This document shows positions 26,160 to 35,756 of a stretch of 64,000 nt of DNA, piece after piece. Made by a program: the position numbers and the translations under genes. A model generated the notes under the pieces. It saw only the letters and a program-made list of their open reading frames with translations, was not told the DNA's origin and did not search any database. How positions within the stretch are numbered: position 1 is the stretch's first letter; every line of letters starts with the position of its first letter. Source of the stretch: RI-43 sp033764725 (GTDB lineage Bacteria; Pseudomonadota; Alphaproteobacteria; Caulobacterales; Aquidulcibacteraceae). The stretch is taken from assembly GCA_033764725.1 (NCBI GenBank), contig JANRIR010000079.1, positions 31,069 through 95,068 on the forward strand, in the 5' to 3' direction.

Positions 26160-26933
26160 ATGTCAGGACCGATGAGCAGCGCCCCCGACACCGCCAGCTT
26201 CGGCTTTCAGGACATCCCCAGGAGCGAGAAGACCGGCCGCGTGCGGGCCGTGTTCGACCGCGTGGCAAGCCGCTACGACCTGATGAACGACGCCATGTCG
26301 GGCGGCCTGCACCGGCTGTGGAAGGATGCGGCGGTCGCCCGGCTCAACCCGCAGCCCGGCGAAACCATCCTCGACGTCGCCGGCGGCACCGGCGACATCG
26401 CCCGGCGCATCCGCCGCCGCACCGAGGCCGCCCGCGCCCGTCGGGGCGGCGAGCCGGCGTCGATCGTGGTGGCCGATATCAACGCCGAAATGCTCGCGGC
26501 CGGCCGGCGGCGCGGCGAGGACGGCCTCGCCTGGCTGTGCGCCGACGCCCAGGCCCTGCCCTTCCCCGACCGCTGGGCCGACGCCTACGTGATCTCTTTC
26601 GGCATCCGGAACTGCGCCGACATCCCCGCCGTGCTGGCCGAGGCGCGGCGTGTGCTGAAGCCGGGCGGGCGGTTTTTCTGTCTCGAGTTCTCTCGCCTGG
26701 CGATCCCCGGGCTGGACGGGGTCTATGACGCCTATTCCTTCCGGGCGATCCCGGCGATGGGGCGGCTTCTCGCGGGCGATGCGGACTCCTATCGCTATCT
26801 CGTGGAATCGATCCGCAGGTTTCCGGATCAGGAACGTTTCCGCGCTATGATCCAAGACGCCGGGTTCAAGCGGGTCGGCTTCGAGAACTATGCCGGCGGG
26901 GTCTGCGCCTTGCACTGGGGTTGGGCCCTCTAG
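26160..26933 (+). CDS. ubiE: Demethylmenaquinone/ubiquinone methyltransferase UbiE
   Basis: A 257-residue class I SAM methyltransferase that C-methylates the quinone ring in ubiquinone synthesis. It has the family block FDRVASRYDLMND near residue 33, the SAM motif DVAGGTGD near 70-77, the FGIRNC block near 147 and LEFS near 178. A second ATG 12 bases downstream is also possible as the start. ubiB follows after 23 bases, so they form an operon. Confidence 0.96.
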   Translation: MSGPMSSAPDTASFGFQDIPRSEKTGRVRAVFDRVASRYDLMNDAMSGGLHRLWKDAAVARLNPQPGETILDVAGGTGDIARRIRRRTEAARARRGGEPASIVVADINAEMLAAGRRRGEDGLAWLCADAQALPFPDRWADAYVISFGIRNCADIPAVLAEARRVLKPGGRFFCLEFSRLAIPGLDGVYDAYSFRAIPAMGRLLAGDADSYRYLVESIRRFPDQERFRAMIQDAGFKRVGFENYAGGVCALHWGWAL

Positions 26934-26956
26934 CCGCGGGCGGGATAGGGAGACGC

Positions 26957-28690
26957 ATGCTCGCCGCCATCGGCCACACCTTCCGGCTGCTCCGGGTCGC
27001 GTTCACGCTGGCGCGTTACGACGCACTCGCCCCGAGCGAGTACCGCCAGCGCATGCCCGCCGCCTATCGCGTGCTCGGCGCGCTGCTGACGCCGATCGTG
27101 CGGGCGCGAAAGCCGAAAAGCGTCGGCGCGCGGCTGGCCATGGCGCTGGAGCGGTTGGGGCCCGCCTATGTGAAGTTCGGCCAGTTTCTCGCCACCCGGC
27201 CCGACATTATCGGCGTCACCGCCGCGCAGGACATGGCGCGCCTGAAGGATCGGCTGCCGCCGTTCTCGCGCGTCGCCGCGCTCGACACCATCAACGCCGA
27301 ACTCGGCGGCACCGAGAGCCTGTTCGGCGCGATCTCGGAAGCGATGGCGGCGGCCTCGATCGCACAGGTCCACCAGGCGATTCTGCCCAGCCGCGAGGTG
27401 CGCGCGGTGAAAGTGCTGCGCCCGCGCATCGAAAAAAAGCTGGCGCGCGAGATGGCGGCGCTGCGATTCGCGGCCCAGGCGGTGGAGTTCTTCTCGGTGC
27501 GGTCGCGCCGGCTCGAGCCCGTGCAATTCGTCGACACCGTGTCGAACGCGCTGGCGCGCGAACTCGATCTGCGGCTCGAGGCGGGCGCTGCGGCAGAGTT
27601 TCGCGAGGTCGCAGCCGTCGACGGGTATTTGTCGGTTCCGGCAATCGACTGGACGCGCTCGGCCAAGCGCGTCATGACGCTCGACTGGATCGAAGGCGTC
27701 GCGCTGACCGACAAACGCGGCCTGGAGAAGGCCGGCGCCGACCAACCGGCTCTGGCGATCGCGGTCACGCGCGGCTTCCTCGCCTCGGCGCTCGATCACG
27801 GCTTCTTCCATGCCGACATGCACGAAGGCAATCTGATCTACGGCAAGGACGGCAAGCTCTGGGTCGTCGATTTCGGCATCATGGGCCGCATCGGGCACAA
27901 GGAGCGCCGCTACCTCGCCGAGATCCTCTACGGTTTCCTGCGGCGCGACTACAAGGCGGTGGCGCAGGTCCACGCGGTCGCCGGTTATGTGCCGGAACGC
28001 TTCACGGTCGAGGAGTTCGCCCAGGCGCTGCGCGCCATCGGCGAACCGATCTTCGGCAAGACGGCCGAGTCGATCTCGATGAGCCGCCTGCTGCTGCAAT
28101 TGTTCGACGTCACGCACCTGTTCGGCATGCATTTGCGGCCCGAGCTGGTGCTGCTGCAAAAGACGATGGTGCAAGTCGAGGGCGTCGCGCGCGCGCTCGA
28201 TCCGCAGCACGACATGTGGGCCGCTGCGCGCCCGATCGTCGAACGCTGGGTCAAGCGCGAGCTCGGCGCCGAAGCGATGACGCGGCGCGGGCTCGCCGAA
28301 GCCGGCGACGCCTGGACCGCCGTGCGCCGCCTGCCGAAAACGCTCGCCGCGCTGGAGGCTGCCGCGCGCACCGTGGCCGACGGCGCGCCGGAGGCGGCGC
28401 GCGCGCGCTTTCATTGGCGCAGCTTCTGGATCGGTCTCGCGCTCGGCGCGCTTGTGCTTTTGGCGTTCGCGATGCGCGCGCCGCGCATCGTGCTGCCGGC
28501 GGAATTTTCGCGCACCGAGCAGATCGAGCGTAGCCTGCAAGACGAGCGGGCGAAGGCGCTTGCGGAGGAACACCGCCTGCAGCATGAAATTTTGCGCCTG
28601 AGGCAAGAGGCGGAGGCGCTGCGCAACCGGCAGGCGCCGATCGGCGCGCCCGCCGAAACGCAAGCCGCGCCGGCGCCTGCCCAGCCTTAG
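26957..28690 (+). CDS. ubiB: UbiB, atypical kinase/ATPase of ubiquinone biosynthesis
   Basis: A 577-residue ABC1/ADCK-type protein needed for ubiquinone synthesis. Family motifs in order are YVKFGQFLATRPD near residue 74, the Ala-rich loop AAASIAQVHQA near 132, VKVLRP, HADMHEGN near 288 and the metal-binding DFGIMG. It ends with a hydrophobic segment (about 490-510) and a charged coiled-coil tail, so it is membrane-bound. The ATG at 26957 has a GGGATAGGGAG site. An in-frame TTG at 26921 lies inside ubiE and was not chosen. Confidence 0.96.
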   Translation: MLAAIGHTFRLLRVAFTLARYDALAPSEYRQRMPAAYRVLGALLTPIVRARKPKSVGARLAMALERLGPAYVKFGQFLATRPDIIGVTAAQDMARLKDRLPPFSRVAALDTINAELGGTESLFGAISEAMAAASIAQVHQAILPSREVRAVKVLRPRIEKKLAREMAALRFAAQAVEFFSVRSRRLEPVQFVDTVSNALARELDLRLEAGAAAEFREVAAVDGYLSVPAIDWTRSAKRVMTLDWIEGVALTDKRGLEKAGADQPALAIAVTRGFLASALDHGFFHADMHEGNLIYGKDGKLWVVDFGIMGRIGHKERRYLAEILYGFLRRDYKAVAQVHAVAGYVPERFTVEEFAQALRAIGEPIFGKTAESISMSRLLLQLFDVTHLFGMHLRPELVLLQKTMVQVEGVARALDPQHDMWAAARPIVERWVKRELGAEAMTRRGLAEAGDAWTAVRRLPKTLAALEAAARTVADGAPEAARARFHWRSFWIGLALGALVLLAFAMRAPRIVLPAEFSRTEQIERSLQDERAKALAEEHRLQHEILRLRQEAEALRNRQAPIGAPAETQAAPAPAQP

Positions 28691-28792
28691 CGGCGGGCGA
28701 ACACGGTAAGCGCTGCGTTCATCATGTCCCCAAACGCTTTTTCAAGTCGCCTCGAGGCATAATCGCGGCTCCGCCTGCACGGGTAGACCGCC

Positions 28793-29374
28793 ATGTTTCG
28801 ACTTTTCGCGCGCAAAGCGCCCCGCCGACCGGTCGTGGTGGCGCGCCTCAATGCGCGGCTTAAGCCGCTGGATCGCGGCGCGGCGTTCGGTGACGCGGTC
28901 GATGCTTGGCTAGCGGAGAACGGCTTTGGCGAAGTCACCGGCGGCGGCACGGCGTTCACCCCCGGCGAAGGCGTTTCGAGCTGCGACCTGGAGGTTGAGG
29001 CGGAAGCCGTGACGCCCGAATTCCTCGCAGCGCTGGCAGAGAAACTCGATGCGCTCGGCGCGCCGGTGGGCTCGAAACTGATCCTCGACAACGGCGGCGA
29101 AATTCCCATTGGCGTCGACGAAGGCCTTGCGGTTCACGTCAACGGCACGGACCTGCCTGACGCCGTCTATGAAAGCTCCTCGCTGGAGGAATTGCGCACG
29201 CTGCTGGACTCGGCGCTCTCCGGGCGTGGCCGCGTGCTGAGCGATCACCACGGCGCAACCGAAAGCAGCCTTTATCTCTATGGCGAGAGCGCCGCAGCGA
29301 TGCGGACGGCCATCGCCGACGTGCTGGCCACCTACCCGCTGTGCGAGCGCGCCCGGTTGGAGAAAATCGCCTGA
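28793..29374 (+). CDS. Conserved-looking protein of unknown function
   Basis: A 193-residue soluble protein, basic at the N-terminus (MFRLFARKAPRR) and acidic after that, with alternating beta and alpha segments. A C-terminal SSLYLYGES stretch followed by a helix recalls, from memory only, small proteins in which a Y-G-x-D/E segment is followed by a last helix. No catalytic motif, signal peptide or metal site is seen. It lies between ubiB and coaBC on the same strand, with gaps of about 100 and 75 bases, and may be co-transcribed. I do not assign a function. Confidence 0.75.
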   Translation: MFRLFARKAPRRPVVVARLNARLKPLDRGAAFGDAVDAWLAENGFGEVTGGGTAFTPGEGVSSCDLEVEAEAVTPEFLAALAEKLDALGAPVGSKLILDNGGEIPIGVDEGLAVHVNGTDLPDAVYESSSLEELRTLLDSALSGRGRVLSDHHGATESSLYLYGESAAAMRTAIADVLATYPLCERARLEKIA

Positions 29375-29448
29375 CCGCGGCGCCCGATTGCGACGCCGCA
29401 GCGCAGCGCCTATCTTCGCGCCAGTCCTGATCGCGAGCACGCACGGCC

Positions 29449-30678
29449 ATGCCGACCAAGTCTGAACACCCCGCGCCGCGCCGCGTGCTGCTCATCGTCG
29501 GCGGAGGCATCGCCGCGTATAAAAGCCTCGAACTGGTGCGTCTGTTGGCGAAAGACTCGATCCGTACGCGCGCGATCCTCACCGCCGCCGGCGCGCATTT
29601 CGTCACGCCGCTCTCGCTCGCTGCGCTGACGGAGGACAAGGTCTATACCGACCTGTTCAATCTCACCGACGAGCATGAGATGGGGCATATCGAATTGTCC
29701 CGCGCGGCGGATCTCGTCGTCGTCGCGCCGGCGACCGCCGATCTTCTCGCGAAAGCCGCCAACGGGCTGGCCAACGATCTCGCCTCCACCGCCCTGCTCG
29801 CCACCGACAAGCCGGTGCTCTATGCGCCGGCGATGAATGTGCGCATGTGGGAGCATTCCGCCACGCAGCGCAATGTTGCGCAATTGCGCAAAGATGGCGC
29901 GCGCTTCGTCGGCCCCAATGACGGCGCCATGGCGTGCGGCGAATTCGGCGCAGGGCGCATGGCCGAGCCGGACGAAATCCGCGACGCCGTTCTGGCGCAC
30001 TATCGCGTCGGCCCATTGCGCGGCAAGCGCATCATCGTCACCGCCGGCCCGACGATCGAGCCGATCGATCCGGTCCGGTTCATCTCCAATCGCTCGAGCG
30101 GCAAGCAGGGTTTCGCCATCGCCGCAGCGCTGGCCGATCTCGGCGCCGATGTGCGCTTGATTGCGGGGCCCGTCAGCCTGCCCGATCCCGCCGGCGTGCG
30201 CGTGAGCCGTGTGGAGAGTGCGCTCGAAATGCTCGGCGCGTGCGACGCGGCGCTGCCGGCCGACGCCGCCGTGTGCGTCGCCGCGGTCGCCGACTGGCGC
30301 CCCGATCGTTGCGAGGACGTCAAAATAAAAAAGACTGCCGCCGGCGCGCCGCCGCAGATCAGTCTGACGGAAAACCCGGACATCCTCGCCGCGCTCTCGA
30401 AGCCCGGCAAGAAACGCCCGAAGCTCGTCGTCGGCTTCGCGGCCGAGACCAATGATGTGGAAGCGCATGCGCGCGCCAAGATCGCTAAGAAGGGCTGCGA
30501 CTGGATCGTCGCGAACGATGTGTCCGGCGACGTGATGGGCGGCGCGGAGAACGAGGTGCTGCTGATTACGCGGCACGGCGCAGAGGCCTGGCCGCGCATG
30601 GCCAAAGAAGCGGTCGCGCAGAAGCTCGCCGCCGCCATCGCCGCAGCGCTCGACGCCGCAGCGCCCGCCCGCGCTTGA
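29449..30678 (+). CDS. coaBC: Bifunctional phosphopantothenoylcysteine decarboxylase/phosphopantothenate-cysteine ligase
   Basis: A 409-residue fusion enzyme for two steps of coenzyme A synthesis. The N-terminal FMN-dependent CoaC part has GGGIAAYKS, the active-site His in HIELSRAADL, PAMNxxMW and ACGEFGxGRMAEP with its Cys. The C-terminal CoaB part begins with the ITAGPTxEPIDPVR type block and has NRSSGKQG. The length is typical. The pseudouridine synthase gene starts 3 bases after the stop. Confidence 0.97.
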   Translation: MPTKSEHPAPRRVLLIVGGGIAAYKSLELVRLLAKDSIRTRAILTAAGAHFVTPLSLAALTEDKVYTDLFNLTDEHEMGHIELSRAADLVVVAPATADLLAKAANGLANDLASTALLATDKPVLYAPAMNVRMWEHSATQRNVAQLRKDGARFVGPNDGAMACGEFGAGRMAEPDEIRDAVLAHYRVGPLRGKRIIVTAGPTIEPIDPVRFISNRSSGKQGFAIAAALADLGADVRLIAGPVSLPDPAGVRVSRVESALEMLGACDAALPADAAVCVAAVADWRPDRCEDVKIKKTAAGAPPQISLTENPDILAALSKPGKKRPKLVVGFAAETNDVEAHARAKIAKKGCDWIVANDVSGDVMGGAENEVLLITRHGAEAWPRMAKEAVAQKLAAAIAAALDAAAPARA

Positions 30679-30681
30679 GCG

Positions 30682-31503
30682 ATGGCCTGGTCGCGCCGCT
30701 ATGACGGGGCCGAACCGCAGCGCATCAACAAATGGCTGGCGCAGCAGGGCGTGTGCTCACGGCGCGACGCCGAAGACCTGATCGCGCGCGGCCTCGTCGC
30801 CATCGACGGCGAGCGGATCGGCGATGTCGGCCGCAAGATCGCGCCGGGGCAGACCTTGACGTTGAGCGACGCCGCTCAGGCCGAACTGGCGCAGACCACC
30901 AGCGTGATCATTCACAAGCCGGTGAATTATGTCTCGGCCCAGCCGGAGCCCGGCCAAGTTCCCGCCGCGCGGCTTTTGACGCGCGCAAACCTCGCCGGCC
31001 CCGAGGCGCCGATCCCGGCCCGCGATCACGCGCTGGCGCCGCTCGGCCGGCTCGACCACGATTCGCGCGGGCTGCTCATCCTGTCGGACGACGGCGTGCT
31101 GGCGAAGGCGCTGATCGGCCCGGCCTCGACGCTCGACAAGGATTATTCCGTGCGCGTGTTCGGCCAGATTACGCCGCGCAAGCTGGAGCTGTTGCGGCAC
31201 GGGCTTATGCTCGACGGCCGCGCGCTGAAGCCGGCGCAGGTCACGCGCACGGGCCCCGACATGCTGCGCTTTGTCCTGAAGGAAGGGCGCAATCGCCAGA
31301 TCCGGCGCATGTGCGATCTCGTCGATCTGCGCGTCGTCGATCTGTTTCGCACACGTATCGGGCCGTTGCAGCTGGGCGATCTGCCGGAGGGCAAGTGGCG
31401 CCATCTCACCGCGGATGAGCGCGCCGCACTGCTCAGCCCGGGCGCGCCGCCCCGCAACTCGCCCCGCCCAGCACGCAAAAGCTCGCGCAATAGCGGTGAT
31501 TGA
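30682..31503 (+). CDS. RluF/RsuA-family pseudouridine synthase
   Basis: A 273-residue RNA-modifying enzyme. An S4 RNA-binding domain at residues 14-60 (INKWLAQQGVCSRRDAE) is followed by the catalytic block GRLDHDSRGLLILS with the catalytic Asp near residue 115, and the EGRNRQIRRMCD block near 210. The RTRIGPLQLG end is closest to RluF among the E. coli members, which modifies 23S rRNA, but RluB or RsuA-type specificity cannot be ruled out. The last 71 bases overlap the end of the radical SAM gene on the other strand. Confidence 0.88.
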   Translation: MAWSRRYDGAEPQRINKWLAQQGVCSRRDAEDLIARGLVAIDGERIGDVGRKIAPGQTLTLSDAAQAELAQTTSVIIHKPVNYVSAQPEPGQVPAARLLTRANLAGPEAPIPARDHALAPLGRLDHDSRGLLILSDDGVLAKALIGPASTLDKDYSVRVFGQITPRKLELLRHGLMLDGRALKPAQVTRTGPDMLRFVLKEGRNRQIRRMCDLVDLRVVDLFRTRIGPLQLGDLPEGKWRHLTADERAALLSPGAPPRNSPRPARKSSRNSGD

Positions 31504-32395
31504 GCGGCACAGCGGCGCTGGCCTCGGCCAACGTCGCGCCGAGTTCGAAGTGCGCGTCATACGGCACAAGCGTGCAGGCCAGCACCGCGGGCGCCGCCGC
31601 ACCCTTGCGCTTGACCACCATGCGCGCGCTCGCGCACATCACGTCGTCCGGGCTTTTGTCGAGAATGCCCCAGCAGGCCGTGGTGATTTCTGGCGGATCG
31701 GCGTCGGGCGTCATTTCCGGAAAGATCACGAGCCGCGCGGGATCGGCGGCGTCGAGCTTCAGCCCGATGGCGTCGAACAGCGCCTGGAAGCGCGCGCGCA
31801 ATGCGCCTTCCGGCTCGTGGGAAAAGCCGCGCCCGGCGATCTCCACCGCGAAATCATGGGCGATCAGCCAGCGCAAGCCTTCGAGCGTCGCCGCGAAGGC
31901 GCCCTCCCCGCGTTCGGAATCGTGCAGAGCGAGATCGGGATCGTCGAGCGACACGCGCAGGCGCAGGCGCGCGCCGTGTCGCTCGTGCAGGGCGCGCAAG
32001 GGGGTCTGCAGGCGCTGCATCGGGCGCATGGCGTTGGTCAGCGCCAGCACCTCGAAGCCGCGCGCGAGCGCATCCTCCAGCATCGCGATGATGTCTGGGT
32101 TCATGAACGGCTCGCCGCCGGTGAAGCCTATCAGCTGCGCCGGCAGGCGGTCGCGCGCGATCTCGTCGAGAAAGGCGGCGACCTCGGCGCCGGTCAGATA
32201 GGCCAGGCGGTCGTTGCGCGGCGAGCTTTCGATATAGCAATGGCTGCACGTGATGTTGCACAACGTGCCGGTGTTGAACCACAGCGTGTCCAGCGCGCGC
32301 AGGGCGACGACCGCGCGCGGTTCGCCCTTGGCGGTGATCAGCGGATCGCGGAATTTCTCCGCGGCGCGCGGGCTCAATGCGGCGTCGATGGTCAA
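31433..32395 (-). CDS. Radical SAM protein
   Basis: A 320-residue radical SAM enzyme. The 4Fe-4S motif CNITCSHC at about residues 46-53 is followed by a GGEPFM loop for SAM near 92. The C-terminal region has several cysteines (ACTLV, YCASFC, GASC) that may hold an auxiliary cluster as in SPASM-type enzymes. The substrate is unknown. The start appears to be a TTG at 32393-32395 with an AAAGGGG site; no suitable ATG exists. The last 71 bases are antisense to the end of the pseudouridine synthase gene. Confidence 0.85.
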   Translation of the reverse strand: MTIDAALSPRAAEKFRDPLITAKGEPRAVVALRALDTLWFNTGTLCNITCSHCYIESSPRNDRLAYLTGAEVAAFLDEIARDRLPAQLIGFTGGEPFMNPDIIAMLEDALARGFEVLALTNAMRPMQRLQTPLRALHERHGARLRLRVSLDDPDLALHDSERGEGAFAATLEGLRWLIAHDFAVEIAGRGFSHEPEGALRARFQALFDAIGLKLDAADPARLVIFPEMTPDADPPEITTACWGILDKSPDDVMCASARMVVKRKGAAAPAVLACTLVPYDAHFELGATLAEASAAVPLNHRYCASFCVLGGASCGAARPG

Positions 32396-32434
32396 GCACT
32401 ACCCCTTTGGTCGCGAATCCGATTTTGGTGCCTT

Positions 32435-32899
32435 ATGCATACGCCTGTCATCACGCTACCGGTTTCGCCCTTGCCGCATTTCGCGGGGCTCGATCTGCCC
32501 GCTTATGCGACGCCGCAATCGGCCGGGCTCGATCTGCGCGCCGCCGTCGCGGAAGATGCGCCGGTGACGCTGGCGCCCGGCCAACGTGCGCTGATCCCCA
32601 CGGGCCTCGCCATCGCCCTGCCCGAGGGCTACGAGGCCCAGGTGCGGCCGCGGTCCGGGCTGGCGCTCAAGCATGGGATCACGTGCCTGAATTCGCCGGG
32701 CACAGTCGACGCCGATTATCGCGGCGAATTGCAGGTCCTGCTGATCAATCTCGGCCAGGAGTCGTTCACGATCCGCCGCGGCGAGCGCATTGCGCAAATG
32801 GTGATCGCGCCGGTCACGCAGGCGGCTTGGGTCGTCGTCGATGCCCTGCCGGAAACCGCGCGGGGCGCCGGCGGGTTCGGCTCAACCGGAAAGGCGTGA
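32435..32899 (+). CDS. dut: Deoxyuridine 5'-triphosphate nucleotidohydrolase (dUTPase)
   Basis: A 154-residue trimeric dUTPase that hydrolyses dUTP to dUMP and keeps uracil out of DNA. The five motifs are visible: SAGLDLRA (about residue 28), PRSGLALKHG (about 72), NSPGTVDADYRGE (about 87), RGERIAQMVI (about 113) and the C-terminal GAGGFGSTGK. The ATG at 32435 fits the family length. Divergent from the radical SAM gene with only 39 bases between starts. Confidence 0.96.
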   Translation: MHTPVITLPVSPLPHFAGLDLPAYATPQSAGLDLRAAVAEDAPVTLAPGQRALIPTGLAIALPEGYEAQVRPRSGLALKHGITCLNSPGTVDADYRGELQVLLINLGQESFTIRRGERIAQMVIAPVTQAAWVVVDALPETARGAGGFGSTGKA

Positions 32900-32954
32900 G
32901 CGCTTTACCGCGCCGCCGGCGCACGCCACGCTAGGCTCTCTTGAGGGGAGCCGC

Positions 32955-34361
32955 ATGGCGTTCTGGACCAGACGCAAACCGATCGAGAGCGAGCCGCCCG
33001 AGGGGCAGCGGCTGCAGCGCACGCTGTCCTGGCCGCATCTGATTGCGCTCGGCGTCGGCGCGATCGTCGGCACCGGCATCTATACGCTGATCGGCGTGGG
33101 CGCGGGGCTGGCGGGGCCTGGCGTCATCGTTTCGTTCGCCATCGCAGGCGCAGTGTGCGTGTGCGTGGCGCTGGCCTACGCCGAGCTGGCGGCGATGATG
33201 CCGGCCTCCGGCAGCGCCTACACCTATTCCTATTCCGCCTTGGGCGAAGGCGCGGCGTGGCTCGTCGGCTGGGCGCTCATTCTGGAATATTCGGTGGTGG
33301 TGAGCGCAGTGGCGGTCGGCTGGTCGGGCTACGCCACGAGTTTCCTCGCCGCGGTCGGAATCGATCTCCCGCTCGCGCTGACGCAAGGGCCGCACGTCGC
33401 GGGCGGGATGATCAATCTACCGGCGATCGCGATCATCGTCGCGGTGGCGGGTCTGCTGCTGGTCGGCACGCGCGAAAGCGCGACCATCAACGCCGTACTC
33501 GTCGCGGTGAAGCTCGCCGCGCTGTTGGCGTTTCTGGCGATCGCCGCACCGCATTTCGACGCCGCGCGGTTCGAGCCCTTCATGCCGTTCGGTTTCGCCG
33601 CGCACCGCGCGGGCGACGCCACCGTCGGCGTGATGGCGGCCGCCGCCATCATCTTCTTCGCCTTCTATGGGTTCGACGCGGTCTCGACGGCAGCGGAGGA
33701 GACCAAAAATCCGGGCCGCGATCTGGCCATCGGCATCGTCGGCTCAATGGCGCTGTGCACGGCGCTCTACATGGCGGTCGCCGCCGCCGCCATCGGCGCC
33801 ATGGATTACGGCTTGTTCGCCTCCTCGACCGAACCGCTCGCCTATATCGTGCGCACGCTGAGCGGCGACGCCGCCGCCGCCTGGATCGCCGGCGCCGCGG
33901 TTGTGGCGATCCCCACGGTCGTGCTTGCGTTTCTCTATGGCCAAAGCCGCATCTTCTTCGTGATGGCGCGCGACGGGCTGTTGCCGCGCCGCTGGGCGGC
34001 GCTCGATTCGCGCACCGGCGCGCCGTTTGCCGTTACGCTGTTGACCGTGATCGTGACCGCCGGGCTCGCGGGATTCTTGCGGCTCGATGAAATCGCCGCG
34101 CTCGCCAACGCCGGCACATTGGCGGCGTTCGTCGCCGTCGCGGTGAGCCTCTTGGCGCTGCGCCGCAGCGCGCCCGAACGCCCCCGACCCTTCCGCGCGC
34201 CGCTGGCCTGGTTCATCGCGCCGGCCGCGATGATCGGCTGCGCCTATCTGTTCATCAGCCTGCCGCTCGAAACGATCGGGCGCTTCTTCATCTGGATGGC
34301 GCTGGGCGCGCCGGTCTATCTTCTGTTCGGCGCGCGCGAGAGCGTGCTGGCGCGCCCCTGA
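32955..34361 (+). CDS. APC-family amino acid permease (cationic amino acid transporter-like)
   Basis: A 468-residue integral membrane protein with about 12 hydrophobic segments. The first segment has the GAIVGTGIYTLIG consensus of APC transporters. The FYGFDAVSTAAEETKNPGRD block near residues 236-255 is typical of the CAT subgroup. It should carry amino acids by proton symport or exchange; the exact substrate is not readable. The ATG at 32955 follows a GAGGGGAG site. Confidence 0.92.
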   Translation: MAFWTRRKPIESEPPEGQRLQRTLSWPHLIALGVGAIVGTGIYTLIGVGAGLAGPGVIVSFAIAGAVCVCVALAYAELAAMMPASGSAYTYSYSALGEGAAWLVGWALILEYSVVVSAVAVGWSGYATSFLAAVGIDLPLALTQGPHVAGGMINLPAIAIIVAVAGLLLVGTRESATINAVLVAVKLAALLAFLAIAAPHFDAARFEPFMPFGFAAHRAGDATVGVMAAAAIIFFAFYGFDAVSTAAEETKNPGRDLAIGIVGSMALCTALYMAVAAAAIGAMDYGLFASSTEPLAYIVRTLSGDAAAAWIAGAAVVAIPTVVLAFLYGQSRIFFVMARDGLLPRRWAALDSRTGAPFAVTLLTVIVTAGLAGFLRLDEIAALANAGTLAAFVAVAVSLLALRRSAPERPRPFRAPLAWFIAPAAMIGCAYLFISLPLETIGRFFIWMALGAPVYLLFGARESVLARP

Positions 34362-34408
34362 TCGCGACCTGGTCGCGATCGGATCCGCGCACGCCCAGGA
34401 GGACCGCC

Positions 34409-35674
34409 ATGAGTGCGCTTCCCCATGACGCCGCATGGCGCGCGCGCGCCGCGAAGGTGATCCCCGGCGGCATGTACGGGCACCAGGCGACGACGCTGTT
34501 GCCGGACGGCTTTCCGCAGTTCTTCGCCCGCGCCGAGGGCGCGCGGCTCTGGGACGTCGACGGGCGCATGTTCATCGACATGATGTGCGGCTATGGCCCG
34601 AACCTGTTCGGCTATGGCTGCCAGAAGATCGACGCAGCGTTCCAGAAGCAGCTTTATGCCGGCGATTGCATGACCGGCCCCTCGGCGATCATGGTGGAGC
34701 TGGCCGAGGCCCTCACCGCGATGGTGACGCACGCCGACTGGGCGATGTTCTGCAAGAACGGAACCGACGCGACGACGATGGCCGCCACCGTCGCGCGCGC
34801 ACACACCGGCAAGCGCAAGCTCCTTGTTGCGCGCGGCGCCTATCATGGCGCGGCGCCATGGTGCACGCCGCGGCCTGCCGGCGTGCTGCCGGAAGACCGC
34901 GCGCATGTGCTGTCGTTCGTTTACAATGACGTGAACGATCTCGCGCGCGCCTTCACCGAGGCGGGCGACGATGTCGCCGGCCTGTTCGCCGCGCCGTTCA
35001 AGCATGACGCCTTTCAGGATCAGGCGGATGTCGATCCCGCCTATGCGCGCGCCTGCCGCGCGGCGTGCAACGCGACAGGCGCGCTGCTGATCGTCGACGA
35101 TGTGCGTGCCGGCTTTCGGCTGGCGCGCGATTGCTCCTGGGCGCGCGTCGGCGTGCAGCCGGATTTGTCGGCGTGGGGCAAAGCGATCGCCAATGGCCAC
35201 CCTATTTCCGCGCTGCTTGGCGCGGAGCGCGCGCGCGACGCCGCGGCGTCGATCTATGTCACCGGCTCATTCTGGTTTGCAGCGGCGCCGATGGCCGCCG
35301 CGCTGGCGACGCTGCGGATGATCCGCGAAACGGATTATCTCGAGCGGCTCGAGACGCTCGGCGGCCGCCTGCGCGACGGAATCGCCGCACAGGCCGCGCG
35401 CCATGGCGTTCCCGTGCGCCAGACCGGGCCGGTGCAGATGCCGCAGATCCTGCTCGGCGACGATCCCGATTTCCGCAAAGGCTTCCACTGGGCCAGAGTC
35501 GCGCTCGATCATGGCCTTTATGTGCACCCCTGGCACAACATGTTCCTGAACGCCGCGATGACAGACGCCGACATCGACGCCGCGCTTGCTGCGACCGACG
35601 CGGCCTTTGCTGCAGTGGCGAAGAACGGCGCGTCGCTGCCGCCGGTTCCCCAATTGCGCGGCCTGTTCGCGTGA
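34409..35674 (+). CDS. PLP-dependent class III aminotransferase (glutamate-1-semialdehyde mutase-like)
   Basis: A 421-residue fold-type I PLP enzyme. The Schiff-base Lys is Lys258 in WGKAIANGHP, the PLP-phosphate region is NGTDAT near 117-122, AYHG at 144-147 stacks on the cofactor, and IVDDV at 228-232 holds the pyridine nitrogen. It resembles glutamate-1-semialdehyde aminomutases, but those are about the same length and the surrounding genes give no heme context, so another omega-aminotransferase role is equally likely. Follows the permease gene by 47 bases. Confidence 0.85.
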   Translation: MSALPHDAAWRARAAKVIPGGMYGHQATTLLPDGFPQFFARAEGARLWDVDGRMFIDMMCGYGPNLFGYGCQKIDAAFQKQLYAGDCMTGPSAIMVELAEALTAMVTHADWAMFCKNGTDATTMAATVARAHTGKRKLLVARGAYHGAAPWCTPRPAGVLPEDRAHVLSFVYNDVNDLARAFTEAGDDVAGLFAAPFKHDAFQDQADVDPAYARACRAACNATGALLIVDDVRAGFRLARDCSWARVGVQPDLSAWGKAIANGHPISALLGAERARDAAASIYVTGSFWFAAAPMAAALATLRMIRETDYLERLETLGGRLRDGIAAQAARHGVPVRQTGPVQMPQILLGDDPDFRKGFHWARVALDHGLYVHPWHNMFLNAAMTDADIDAALAATDAAFAAVAKNGASLPPVPQLRGLFA

Positions 35675-35756
35675 AGCGGGCCTAAAGCGCGCGGCGCCGC
35701 TTCTCTTTGGAAGAGCCCGCGGCCGCGGGCTATACTCGCCGCAAAGGAGCGCCTTC

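Noticed and set aside
26930..28663. A 577-codon open frame antisense to ubiB
   Set aside because: It mirrors ubiB almost exactly and has no recognisable domain. UbiB motifs are complete on the other strand.
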